DNA of 64,000 nt from CAZAPO01 sp044841755 (GTDB taxonomy: Bacteria > Bacteroidota > Bacteroidia > Flavobacteriales > Flavobacteriaceae), in assembly GCA_044841755.1 (NCBI GenBank), contig JAXOFM010000002.1:62001-126000 (forward strand), written 5' to 3'. A program made the position numbers and the translations under genes. The notes beneath the pieces were generated by a model, which worked only from the letters and a program-made list of their open reading frames with translations, searched no databases and was not told the origin of the DNA. Of the stretch, positions 36,828-44,710 are shown piece after piece; position 1 is the first letter of the stretch; each line of letters starts with the position of its first letter.

Positions 36828-37115
36828 TTAAATAAATTCTTTAATAAGAAGCAGAAAGATAATAGTTATAAGAATGTCAACAAAGAAAAGCGTAGAAAAT
36901 AACCTTAAAGGAGAAATACCAAGGTTCTTATAGAATATTAATTTTCTCCTTGCACCTGTTTCATTAGAGTAATACCACAAAAATATAGTTAGCATTAACT
37001 TGGTAATTACAGCTGGGAATATGTAAGGATTGATTATAGTTAAAACAATATTTATAAAGAAAGACCATAATATAAATGGTCTGTAGAATGCAAGTATAGA
37101 TAATAGTTGTTGCAT
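36828..37115 (-). CDS. Small membrane protein of unknown function
   Basis: A 95-residue protein with three hydrophobic segments (about 12-32, 35-50, 70-92) and a basic loop, NETGARRKLIFYKNLG, between the second and third. It lies 19 bp before the SLC13 gene on the same strand. I do not recognise a family, and a link to the transporter is unproven. Confidence 0.65.
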   Translation of the reverse strand: MQQLLSILAFYRPFILWSFFINIVLTIINPYIFPAVITKLMLTIFLWYYSNETGARRKLIFYKNLGISPLRLFSTLFFVDILITIIFLLLIKEFI

Positions 37116-37175
37116 ATAAGTGAATAACGAATATGTAAAACAATTATTTTGATTAATGAGCGAAGTTTTTACATA

Positions 37176-37204
37176 TTGATAATTGGTAAATTATCGTATT
37201 TTTG
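37176..37204 (+). promoter_or_regulatory. Promoter of prfA (TTG-N18-TATTTTTG)
   Basis: A -33 TTG at 37176-37178 and a -7 TATTTTTG at 37197-37204, 20 bp before the prfA ATG. It matches the Bacteroidota consensus well. Confidence 0.7.
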
Positions 37205-37224
37205 TCGCTCAATTCAACCATTAG

Positions 37225-38301
37225 ATGCTAGAAAAGATACAGATTATCAAACAACGATTTGATGAAGTTAGTGACCTAATCATTCAACCAGATATTATCG
37301 CTGATCAAAAAAGGTATATTCGATTAAATAAAGAATATAAAGACCTAAAAAAGATTGTAGATAAAGGCGCTATTTATGAATCTCTAATAAGCAATATTTC
37401 TGAAGCTGAAGAAATTATTGCAGACGGAAGTGATGCAGAAATGGTTGAAATGGCAAAAATGCAGCTAGAAGAAGCCAAAGAACAATTACCTGATCTAGAA
37501 GAGGAAATTAAATTCATGCTTATCCCTAAAGATCCTGAAGATTCTAAAAATGCTGTGGTTGAGGTGCGTGCAGGAACTGGCGGAGATGAAGCTAGTATTT
37601 TTGCAGGAGATCTTTACAGAATGTACTCAAAGTATTGTAGTGATAAAGGATGGAAAGCTGAAGTGATGAGTATGAGTGAAGGAACATCAGGAGGATTTAA
37701 AGAAATTATCTTTGAAGTATCTGGAGAAGATGTTTATGGAACTTTAAAGTTTGAGGCTGGAGTACATCGTGTACAACGTGTACCACAAACCGAAACTCAA
37801 GGACGTGTTCATACCAGTGCAGCAACAGTTATGGTATTACCTGAAGCTGAGGAAATTGATTTTGAACTTGACATGTCTGAGGTAAGAATTGAACGTACTA
37901 CGTCAACAGGCCCTGGAGGTCAGTCGGTAAATACGACTTATTCTGCAATCAAGCTTCACCATGAACCAACAGGTATGATTGTCAGTTGTCAGGATCAAAA
38001 ATCCTCTCATAAAAACCTTGAAAAGGCGTTGAAGGTTTTACGTTCAAGATTATACGACAGAGAATTGGAAAAACAACAAGCCGCTGATTCTGCAAAGAGA
38101 AAGAGTATGGTTTCTTCTGGAGACAGAAGTGCAAAGATTAGAACTTATAATTATCCACAAGGTCGAGTAACAGATCACAGAATTGGATTGACATTGTACG
38201 ATCTTTCAAATATCATTAATGGTGATATTCAAAAAATAATAGATGAATTAATGTTGGCTGAAAATACTGAGAAGTTAAAGGCTGATAATGAAGTACTATA
38301 A
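37225..38301 (+). CDS. prfA: Peptide chain release factor 1
   Basis: Recognises UAA and UAG and releases the nascent peptide. The 358-residue protein has the GGQ motif in TSTGPGGQSVNTTYSAI, the RAGTGGDEASIFAGDL segment and HRVQRVPQTETQGRVHTS. The residues after GGQ are normal for RF1. It is followed by a terminator and then pyrF. Confidence 0.97.
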   Translation: MLEKIQIIKQRFDEVSDLIIQPDIIADQKRYIRLNKEYKDLKKIVDKGAIYESLISNISEAEEIIADGSDAEMVEMAKMQLEEAKEQLPDLEEEIKFMLIPKDPEDSKNAVVEVRAGTGGDEASIFAGDLYRMYSKYCSDKGWKAEVMSMSEGTSGGFKEIIFEVSGEDVYGTLKFEAGVHRVQRVPQTETQGRVHTSAATVMVLPEAEEIDFELDMSEVRIERTTSTGPGGQSVNTTYSAIKLHHEPTGMIVSCQDQKSSHKNLEKALKVLRSRLYDRELEKQQAADSAKRKSMVSSGDRSAKIRTYNYPQGRVTDHRIGLTLYDLSNIINGDIQKIIDELMLAENTEKLKADNEVL

Positions 38302-38305
38302 ATTT

Positions 38306-38329
38306 AAAGTCTCTATTTGAGGCTTTTTT
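38306..38329 (+). terminator. Terminator between prfA and pyrF
   Basis: Stem AAAGTCTC / GAGGCTTT (one G-T pair), loop TATTT, followed by TTT. It lies 4 bp after the prfA stop and only 5 bp before the pyrF start, so readthrough or attenuation is likely. Confidence 0.65.
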
Positions 38330-38334
38330 AATAT

Positions 38335-39144
38335 ATGACAACACAACAACTAGTAGCACAAATCAAAAAAAAGAGATCCTTTCTGTGTATTGGATTAGAT
38401 GTTGATCTTAATAAAATTCCTCAACACCTTTTAAAAGAAGAGGACCCAATTTTTGAATTTAATAAGGCAATTATTGAAGCCACTCACCATCTTTGTGTAG
38501 CGTACAAACCTAATACAGCTTTTTATGAAGCTTATGGTTTGAAAGGTTGGAAAGCTCTGGAGAAAACTATCAATTACCTTAACAAAAATCATCCTGAAAT
38601 ATTCACTATAGCTGACGCTAAAAGAGGAGATATTGGTAATACAAGTACTATGTATGCGAAGGCATTCTTTGAAGATTTAGCTTTTGATAGTGTGACGGTT
38701 GCTCCGTATATGGGAAAAGATTCAGTGGAGCCCTTTTTAGCTTTTGAGGACAAGCACACTATTATGTTGGCTTTAACCTCTAATAAAGGAGCATTTGATT
38801 TTCAAACGCAAAATGTTGATGGTTTAGAGCTTTACAAGAAAGTGTTAGAAACCTCAAAATCTTGGGATAATGCACATAATTTAATGTATGTTGTGGGTGC
38901 AACTAAAGCAGAGTATCTTGCTGAAATTCGTCAAATAATTCCAAGTAGCTTTTTGCTGGTTCCAGGAGTTGGTGCCCAAGGAGGAAATCTTCAAGAGGTG
39001 TGTAAATATGGTATGAATGATCAAGTAGGATTATTGATCAATTCTTCACGCGGAATTATTTATGTTTCACAAGAAAAAGATTTTGCTCAAGCTGCAGCTT
39101 CAAAAGCAACAGAGCTTCAAATTCAAATGGCTGAATTACTTTAA
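38335..39144 (+). CDS. pyrF: Orotidine 5'-phosphate decarboxylase
   Basis: Last step of UMP synthesis. The 269-residue TIM barrel has the type-2 subfamily motif FTIADAKRGDIGNTS with the catalytic lysine and the phosphate-binding LVPGVGAQGG. Its stop overlaps the end of a small convergent gene by 4 bp. Confidence 0.95.
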   Translation: MTTQQLVAQIKKKRSFLCIGLDVDLNKIPQHLLKEEDPIFEFNKAIIEATHHLCVAYKPNTAFYEAYGLKGWKALEKTINYLNKNHPEIFTIADAKRGDIGNTSTMYAKAFFEDLAFDSVTVAPYMGKDSVEPFLAFEDKHTIMLALTSNKGAFDFQTQNVDGLELYKKVLETSKSWDNAHNLMYVVGATKAEYLAEIRQIIPSSFLLVPGVGAQGGNLQEVCKYGMNDQVGLLINSSRGIIYVSQEKDFAQAAASKATELQIQMAELL

Positions 39145-39338
39145 AAAGCAGCTTCTGACTGTTCTCTAGATAAGTACTTTAAACGATTAAGCTTGTTGAG
39201 AAGCTTAAGTGCCTTGTATTCTGAAATGTCACTTAGTGCAGAATCTGACTGTCGCAAATTGTATGCTTGCTCGATAAGCTGCTTATAACGTTTGCTAAGC
39301 CTTCCCTGATGCTTTTTTAGATGGTTATTTCTACTCAT
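39141..39338 (-). CDS. Small helical protein, possibly Lacal_2735 family
   Basis: 65 residues from ATG 39336-39338 (MSRNNHLKKHQGRLSKRYKQ), preceded by GGGGG, an unusually clear purine-rich ribosome binding site. The rest (LIEQAYNLRQSDSALSDISE, then ALKLLNKLNRLKYL) is highly charged and helical, like the small Lacal_2735/DUF6435 proteins. That family call is tentative and the function is unknown. Confidence 0.6.
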   Translation of the reverse strand: MSRNNHLKKHQGRLSKRYKQLIEQAYNLRQSDSALSDISEYKALKLLNKLNRLKYLSREQSEAAF

Positions 39339-39410
39339 TTCCCCCAATAATGATAGTAATTAAATATACATTATTTTATTGAAAATTAAAAGGTTATAAA
39401 TCCTATATTA

Positions 39411-39448
39411 AAAAAACGAAACCGATCTCCGTTCAAGAAATCGGTTTC
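39411..39448 (-). terminator. Orphan minus-strand terminator hairpin
   Basis: GAAACCGAT (39418-39426) pairs with ATCGGTTTC (39440-39448), loop of 13. Read on the minus strand it is followed by a T-run (seven A on the plus strand before the stem). No minus-strand gene lies immediately upstream, so either an unannotated short RNA ends here or it acts on the plus strand. Confidence 0.55.
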
Positions 39449-39601
39449 TTACAAATAATGACTAACTAACTCAATTATTTTGCGAAGAATTTTTATTCTA
39501 TTATCCAAATATCCTGTTTTGTATCCTTGATAATGTTATGTTAATGTTAGCATTTCATTAAGGCTCATTTAATATCTTTAAGAGTAAATCAAAATTTTAT
39601 T

Positions 39602-40114
39602 GTGAAAAGAGTCTTCTTACTTCTTATAATAGGTGGTTTTATGAGTATAGATATACAGTCGCAAACAAATTCTAATAGTCCCTGTAGTTCACAAGAATAT
39701 TCTCAATTCGATTTTTGGATAGGTGAGTGGGAAGTTACTAACCCTAACGGTTCAAAAGCTGGAGAAAATAAGATAGAAAAGATTCAAGGTGAATGCGTTT
39801 TAAAAGAGAATTGGACTAGCGCTACTCCTGGATATACAGGAACTAGTTATAATTTTTATAATACTGCTAAGAAGCAATGGGAGCAGATTTGGGTAGATAA
39901 TCAAGGAGGCAATTTACACTTAAAAGGGCATAGAAAAGGAAATCAAATGATTCTTCGTACGGATGATTTGGTTAATCAAGAAGGAAAGACCTTTTATCAC
40001 CAAATTACTTGGACTGCAAATAAAGATGGAACAGTGAGACAGTATTGGGAAACCTTTGTAGAAGGAGCAGATGTGTCTGTTGCTTTTGATGGACTTTACA
40101 AAAGGAAAGAGTAA
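39602..40114 (+). CDS. Secreted DUF1579-like protein
   Basis: A 170-residue protein with a signal peptide (cleavage near IQSQT). The mature part starts with FDFWIGEWEVTNPNG, a motif shared by DUF1579-like secreted proteins, and is otherwise beta-rich with many tryptophans. The start codon is GTG at 39602. The function is unknown. Confidence 0.75.
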   Translation: MKRVFLLLIIGGFMSIDIQSQTNSNSPCSSQEYSQFDFWIGEWEVTNPNGSKAGENKIEKIQGECVLKENWTSATPGYTGTSYNFYNTAKKQWEQIWVDNQGGNLHLKGHRKGNQMILRTDDLVNQEGKTFYHQITWTANKDGTVRQYWETFVEGADVSVAFDGLYKRKE

Positions 40115-40153
40115 GTTGAAGTTTGTATCTTTAAGAGATAAATTACTTCAGCC

Positions 40154-41110
40154 ATGAAATATACTTTCTGTTTTATTCTTTCACTCTTGCTTGTTACAGT
40201 TTCATGTAGTTCAGACAAAAAAAAGAAAAGTGTAAAGAAATCTGAAAAACCAGTGCAGTATATCACGGTTCTTGGTATAGCTCAAGATGCTGGGTATCCT
40301 CAAATTAATTGCGAAAAAGAATGTTGTAAAGCCTATTACGAGGGGAAAGAACCTAAGAAATTGGTGTCATGTTTAGGTTTAGTAGATACAAATACTCAAA
40401 CCAAATACATTTTTGATGCCACTCCAGATTTTACCGAACAAACTCAAATATTAAAAGATTATCATTTAGATAATGGGAGTGTAATTGATGGTGTGTTTCT
40501 AACCCATGCACATATTGGTCATTATACTGGAATAATGTTTTTGGGTAGAGAGGCCATGGGAGCAAAAAATGTTCCAACATATGTAATGCCCAACATGAAA
40601 GGATATTTAGAAAAAAATGGTCCTTGGAGTCAATTAGTTTCTTTGAATAATATTGAGTTGCAAGAGATGAAGTCTGACACAATGATTACTTTAAATTCTA
40701 ATCTTAAGGTAACACCTTTCTTGGTGCCACATCGTGATGAGTTTTCGGAAACGGTAGGTTACAAAATTCAAGGAAGGGGTAAATCAGCGCTGTTTATTCC
40801 TGATATTAACAAATGGGAATTATGGGAAAGAAGCATTGTTGAAGAAGTTAAAAAGGTTGATTATGCTTTTTTAGATGCCACCTTTTTTAAAGAAGGTGAA
40901 ATTCCAAGACCTATGAGTGAAGTACCTCACCCTTTTGTAGTTGAAACTGTTTCGATTTTCACGAATGAAACCACGGAAATAAAAAATAAAATTCATTTTA
41001 TTCACTTTAATCATTCTAATCCAGCACTTCAAGAAAGGCATCATTTAAAGGATAGTATTATTCATCTTGGATTCAATTTCGCAAAGGAAGGTGATATTTA
41101 TGCTCTGTAA
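40154..41110 (+). CDS. PqqB-like MBL-fold metallo-hydrolase, lipoprotein
   Basis: A 318-residue protein with lipobox TVSC near residue 18, then a metallo-beta-lactamase fold. The opening VLGIAQDAGYPQINCEKECC resembles PqqB (VLGSAAGGGFPQWNC). The metal motif is THAHIGH, and later histidines are in VPHRDEF and IHFNHSNP. PqqB acts in PQQ biosynthesis, but true PqqB is cytoplasmic and has pqq neighbours, absent here. Many secreted Bacteroidota proteins of this type are of unknown role. Confidence 0.8.
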   Translation: MKYTFCFILSLLLVTVSCSSDKKKKSVKKSEKPVQYITVLGIAQDAGYPQINCEKECCKAYYEGKEPKKLVSCLGLVDTNTQTKYIFDATPDFTEQTQILKDYHLDNGSVIDGVFLTHAHIGHYTGIMFLGREAMGAKNVPTYVMPNMKGYLEKNGPWSQLVSLNNIELQEMKSDTMITLNSNLKVTPFLVPHRDEFSETVGYKIQGRGKSALFIPDINKWELWERSIVEEVKKVDYAFLDATFFKEGEIPRPMSEVPHPFVVETVSIFTNETTEIKNKIHFIHFNHSNPALQERHHLKDSIIHLGFNFAKEGDIYAL

Positions 41111-41192
41111 ATATTTATAATATTTTTATTAAACAATTAATTTCTTTGAATATTCCGTAAATTGCAGTCTTAAAAACACAGTTTTATTGCGA

Positions 41193-44100
41193 ATGGAACA
41201 AATTAAGCCCTATAGACTAACTCATAAAGTTCGTATTGTTACAGCTGCTTCATTATTTGATGGTCATGATGCTTCAATAAATATCATGCGTCGAATAATT
41301 CAAGCTACAGGTTGTGAAGTTATTCACCTTGGTCATGACAGAAGTGTTGAAGAGGTTGTAAATACAGCAATCCAGGAGGACGCTAATGCAATTGCAATGA
41401 CTTCTTATCAAGGAGGTCATAATGAATATTTTAAGTACATGTACGACCTTTTAAAAGAGAAAGGTGCAGATCATATAAAGATTTTTGGTGGAGGTGGAGG
41501 CGTGATTCTTCCAGAAGAGATCAAAGATTTGATGGATTATGGAATTACCAGAATCTACTCACCAGATGATGGAAGAGAAATGGGCCTACAAGGAATGATC
41601 AATGATCTTGTTGAGAGTTCCGATTTTGCAATAGGAGATGAATTAAATGGAGAATTCAACATGCTTGAGAGCAAAAATGTAAATGCTATAGCAAGATTGA
41701 TCTCAGCTTCCGAAAACTTTCCACAAATTGCTGGGAAAGTTTTAGATAAAGTAAGAGTAAAAAACGAGGTATCTACAACTCCTGTTTTAGGAATTACAGG
41801 AACGGGAGGAGCAGGAAAAAGTAGTTTGGTAGATGAATTGGTTAGAAGGTTTTTAGTAGATTTTCCAGAGAAAACAATAGGAATTATTTCAGTCGATCCA
41901 TCTAAAAGAAAAACAGGAGGTGCATTGTTGGGAGATCGCATTCGTATGAACGCTATTAATAACCCAAGGGTTTATATGCGTAGTTTGGCAACCAGACAAT
42001 CAAACTTGGCTTTATCAAAACATGTGAATGATGCGATTGAGGTTTTAAAAGCAGCCAATTATGACTTGATTATTTTAGAAACTTCTGGAATTGGTCAAAG
42101 TGATACCGAAATTATTGAGCACAGTGATGTTTCAATGTATGTAATGACTCCAGAGTTTGGTGCTGCAACCCAACTAGAAAAGATCGATATGCTTGATTTT
42201 GCTGATCTAGTTGCAATTAATAAGTTCGATAAAAGAGGAGCAAAGGATGCATTACGCGATGTAAAAAAACAGTACATGCGTAATAATAATCTTTGGGATG
42301 TACACCAAGATGATTTACCAGTTTTTGGAACTATTGCATCACAATTTAACGATCCAGGAATGAACAGTTTGTACAAAGCTGTAATGGATAAGCTAGTTGA
42401 AAAAGTTAATTCAGATTTAAACTCAACTTTTGAGATATCAAAAGAAATGAGCGAAAAGATTTTCGTAATTCCTCCTGCTAGAACACGCTACCTTTCTGAG
42501 ATTGCAGAGAATAACAGATTGTATGATATAAAGGCTAATGAGCAAGTTAAAGTTGCGCAAACTCTTTATGGTGTATATAAGACTATAGAATCTGTCATTG
42601 TGAGTGAAACGAAGCAATCTATTCTTAATGACAAAGGACTAAACGAAGAAGAGATTCTTAATTCTGTCAGTTTGAGCGCAGTCGAGAACAAAGAATTTCT
42701 AAACTTACTCATTAAAGAGTTTGATAGAGTGAAAATGAATCTCGATCCTTATAATTGGGAGATTATCACTTCTTGGGAGGACAAGGTGAATAGGTATAAA
42801 AACCCTGTTTATAGCTTTAAAGTTCGAGATAAGGAAATAAAAATTGAAACACATACTGAATCTCTATCACACACTCAAATCCCAAAAGTTGCGCTGCCAA
42901 AATATGAAGCTTGGGGAGATATTTTAAAATGGTGCTTACAAGAGAATGTTCCAGGAGAGTTTCCGTATACTTCAGGGTTATATCCTTTTAAAAGACAAGG
43001 AGAAGATCCAACAAGGATGTTTGCTGGAGAAGGAGGTCCTGAACGAACTAACAGACGTTTTCACTATGTAAGTCTGGGAATGGATGCAAAGCGTTTATCT
43101 ACTGCTTTTGATAGTGTAACACTTTATGGAAATGATCCAGATTATCGCCCAGATATTTACGGTAAGATCGGGAATGCTGGAGTTTCTATTTGCTGTTTAG
43201 ATGATGCTAAAAAGCTATACTCAGGTTTCAATTTAGCCAACCCTATGACATCTGTGAGTATGACTATTAATGGTCCAGCTCCTATGTTGTTAGGTTTCTT
43301 TATGAATGCTGCAATTGATCAGCAATGTGAATTGTACATCAAAGAAAATAATCTTGAAAAGGAAGTAGCCTCTAAGATTTCTGAATTATATAAAGGAAGA
43401 AAGAGACCTGAATATTATGGAGAATTACCAGAAGGAAATGATGGTTTAGGTTTGATGTTGTTGGGTGTTACTGGAGATCAAGTATTGCCAAATCATGTTT
43501 ATGAAGAGATAAAGGCTAAGACTATTTCTCAAGTTAGAGGAACAGTTCAAGCAGATATCTTAAAAGAAGATCAAGCTCAAAACACGTGTATATTTTCAAC
43601 TGAGTTTGCTTTACGTTTAATGGGTGATGTTCAGGAATATTTTATTGAAAATAATGTTAGAAACTTTTATTCGGTTTCTATTTCAGGATACCATATTGCA
43701 GAAGCAGGAGCGAACCCAATTTCTCAGTTGGCATTTACATTAGCTAACGGATTTACTTATGTTGAATATTATTTAAGTAGAGGAATGGATATTAATAAGT
43801 TTGGACCTAACTTATCTTTCTTCTTTTCTAATGGTATTGATCCAGAGTATGCAGTTATTGGTCGCGTTGCTAGACGTATTTGGGCAAAGGCCTTAAAACA
43901 TAAATATGGAGCGAACCCTAGAGCGCAAATGTTGAAGTATCATATTCAAACATCAGGAAGAAGTTTACACGCTCAGGAAATTGACTTTAACGATATAAGA
44001 ACTACGCTACAGGCGTTATATGCTATTTATGATAATTGCAACTCACTGCACACCAACGCATACGATGAAGCAATTACAACTCCTACCGAAGAATCTGTCC

Positions 44101-44630
44101 GTCGTGCTATGGCAATTCAATTGATAATTAATAAAGAATTAGGTTTAACTAAGAATGAAAACCCTATTCAAGGATCATTTATCATTGAAGAATTAACCGA
44201 TTTAGTAGAGGAAGCAGTACTAGTTGAGTTTGATAGAATTACAGAAAGAGGAGGGGTTCTTGGAGCTATGGAGACCATGTATCAACGCTCTAAGATTCAA
44301 GAGGAGAGTTTGTACTATGAAACTTTGAAGCATACTGGAGCATTCCCAATTATTGGAGTAAATACATTCTTAAGTAGTAAAGGGTCACCAACGGTATTGC
44401 CTATGGAAGTAATTAGAGCTACCGAAGAGGAAAAAGAAAATCAGATAACTACTTTAAAAAATCTTCATTCAAATAACGAGACGGATCAATTGTTAGAAGA
44501 ACTTCAAAATACAGCTATTCAGAACGAAAATATGTTTGATACCTTAATGGAGGTAACTAAAAAATGTTCTTTGGGTCAAATAACAAAAGCATTGTTTGAA
44601 GTAGGAGGGCAATATAGAAGAAATATGTGA
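41193..44630 (+). CDS. icmF: Fused isobutyryl-CoA mutase IcmF
   Basis: A B12-dependent radical mutase (isobutyryl-CoA to n-butyryl-CoA) fused to its G-protein chaperone. From ATG 41193, 1145 residues: B12-binding domain (1-145, ASLFDGHDAS), MeaI-type GTPase (about 195-430, Walker A GTGGAGKSS), then the mutase barrel (about 560-1145) with FPYTSGLYPFKRQGEDPTRM, MFAGEGGPERTNRRF and NGPAPMLLGFFMNA. The domain order is that of IcmF, not of MutA/MutB. An in-frame TTG at 41187 would add two residues. No epimerase or CoA-carboxylase genes are adjacent. Confidence 0.92.
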   Translation: MEQIKPYRLTHKVRIVTAASLFDGHDASINIMRRIIQATGCEVIHLGHDRSVEEVVNTAIQEDANAIAMTSYQGGHNEYFKYMYDLLKEKGADHIKIFGGGGGVILPEEIKDLMDYGITRIYSPDDGREMGLQGMINDLVESSDFAIGDELNGEFNMLESKNVNAIARLISASENFPQIAGKVLDKVRVKNEVSTTPVLGITGTGGAGKSSLVDELVRRFLVDFPEKTIGIISVDPSKRKTGGALLGDRIRMNAINNPRVYMRSLATRQSNLALSKHVNDAIEVLKAANYDLIILETSGIGQSDTEIIEHSDVSMYVMTPEFGAATQLEKIDMLDFADLVAINKFDKRGAKDALRDVKKQYMRNNNLWDVHQDDLPVFGTIASQFNDPGMNSLYKAVMDKLVEKVNSDLNSTFEISKEMSEKIFVIPPARTRYLSEIAENNRLYDIKANEQVKVAQTLYGVYKTIESVIVSETKQSILNDKGLNEEEILNSVSLSAVENKEFLNLLIKEFDRVKMNLDPYNWEIITSWEDKVNRYKNPVYSFKVRDKEIKIETHTESLSHTQIPKVALPKYEAWGDILKWCLQENVPGEFPYTSGLYPFKRQGEDPTRMFAGEGGPERTNRRFHYVSLGMDAKRLSTAFDSVTLYGNDPDYRPDIYGKIGNAGVSICCLDDAKKLYSGFNLANPMTSVSMTINGPAPMLLGFFMNAAIDQQCELYIKENNLEKEVASKISELYKGRKRPEYYGELPEGNDGLGLMLLGVTGDQVLPNHVYEEIKAKTISQVRGTVQADILKEDQAQNTCIFSTEFALRLMGDVQEYFIENNVRNFYSVSISGYHIAEAGANPISQLAFTLANGFTYVEYYLSRGMDINKFGPNLSFFFSNGIDPEYAVIGRVARRIWAKALKHKYGANPRAQMLKYHIQTSGRSLHAQEIDFNDIRTTLQALYAIYDNCNSLHTNAYDEAITTPTEESVRRAMAIQLIINKELGLTKNENPIQGSFIIEELTDLVEEAVLVEFDRITERGGVLGAMETMYQRSKIQEESLYYETLKHTGAFPIIGVNTFLSSKGSPTVLPMEVIRATEEEKENQITTLKNLHSNNETDQLLEELQNTAIQNENMFDTLMEVTKKCSLGQITKALFEVGGQYRRNM

Positions 44631-44685
44631 TACAATAGCGTTAATATATGATACATAGGTGCTAATAGTCGCCTAAGAAAAGTTG

Positions 44686-44693
44686 TATATTTG
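44686..44693 (+). promoter_or_regulatory. -7 box TATATTTG upstream of the T9SS repeat gene
   Basis: It matches TAnnTTTG and lies 18 bp before the first ATG. I cannot find a good -33 TTG at the expected distance, so the promoter call is partial. Confidence 0.5.
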
Positions 44694-44710
44694 GGTAGCT
44701 ATTAATCAAC

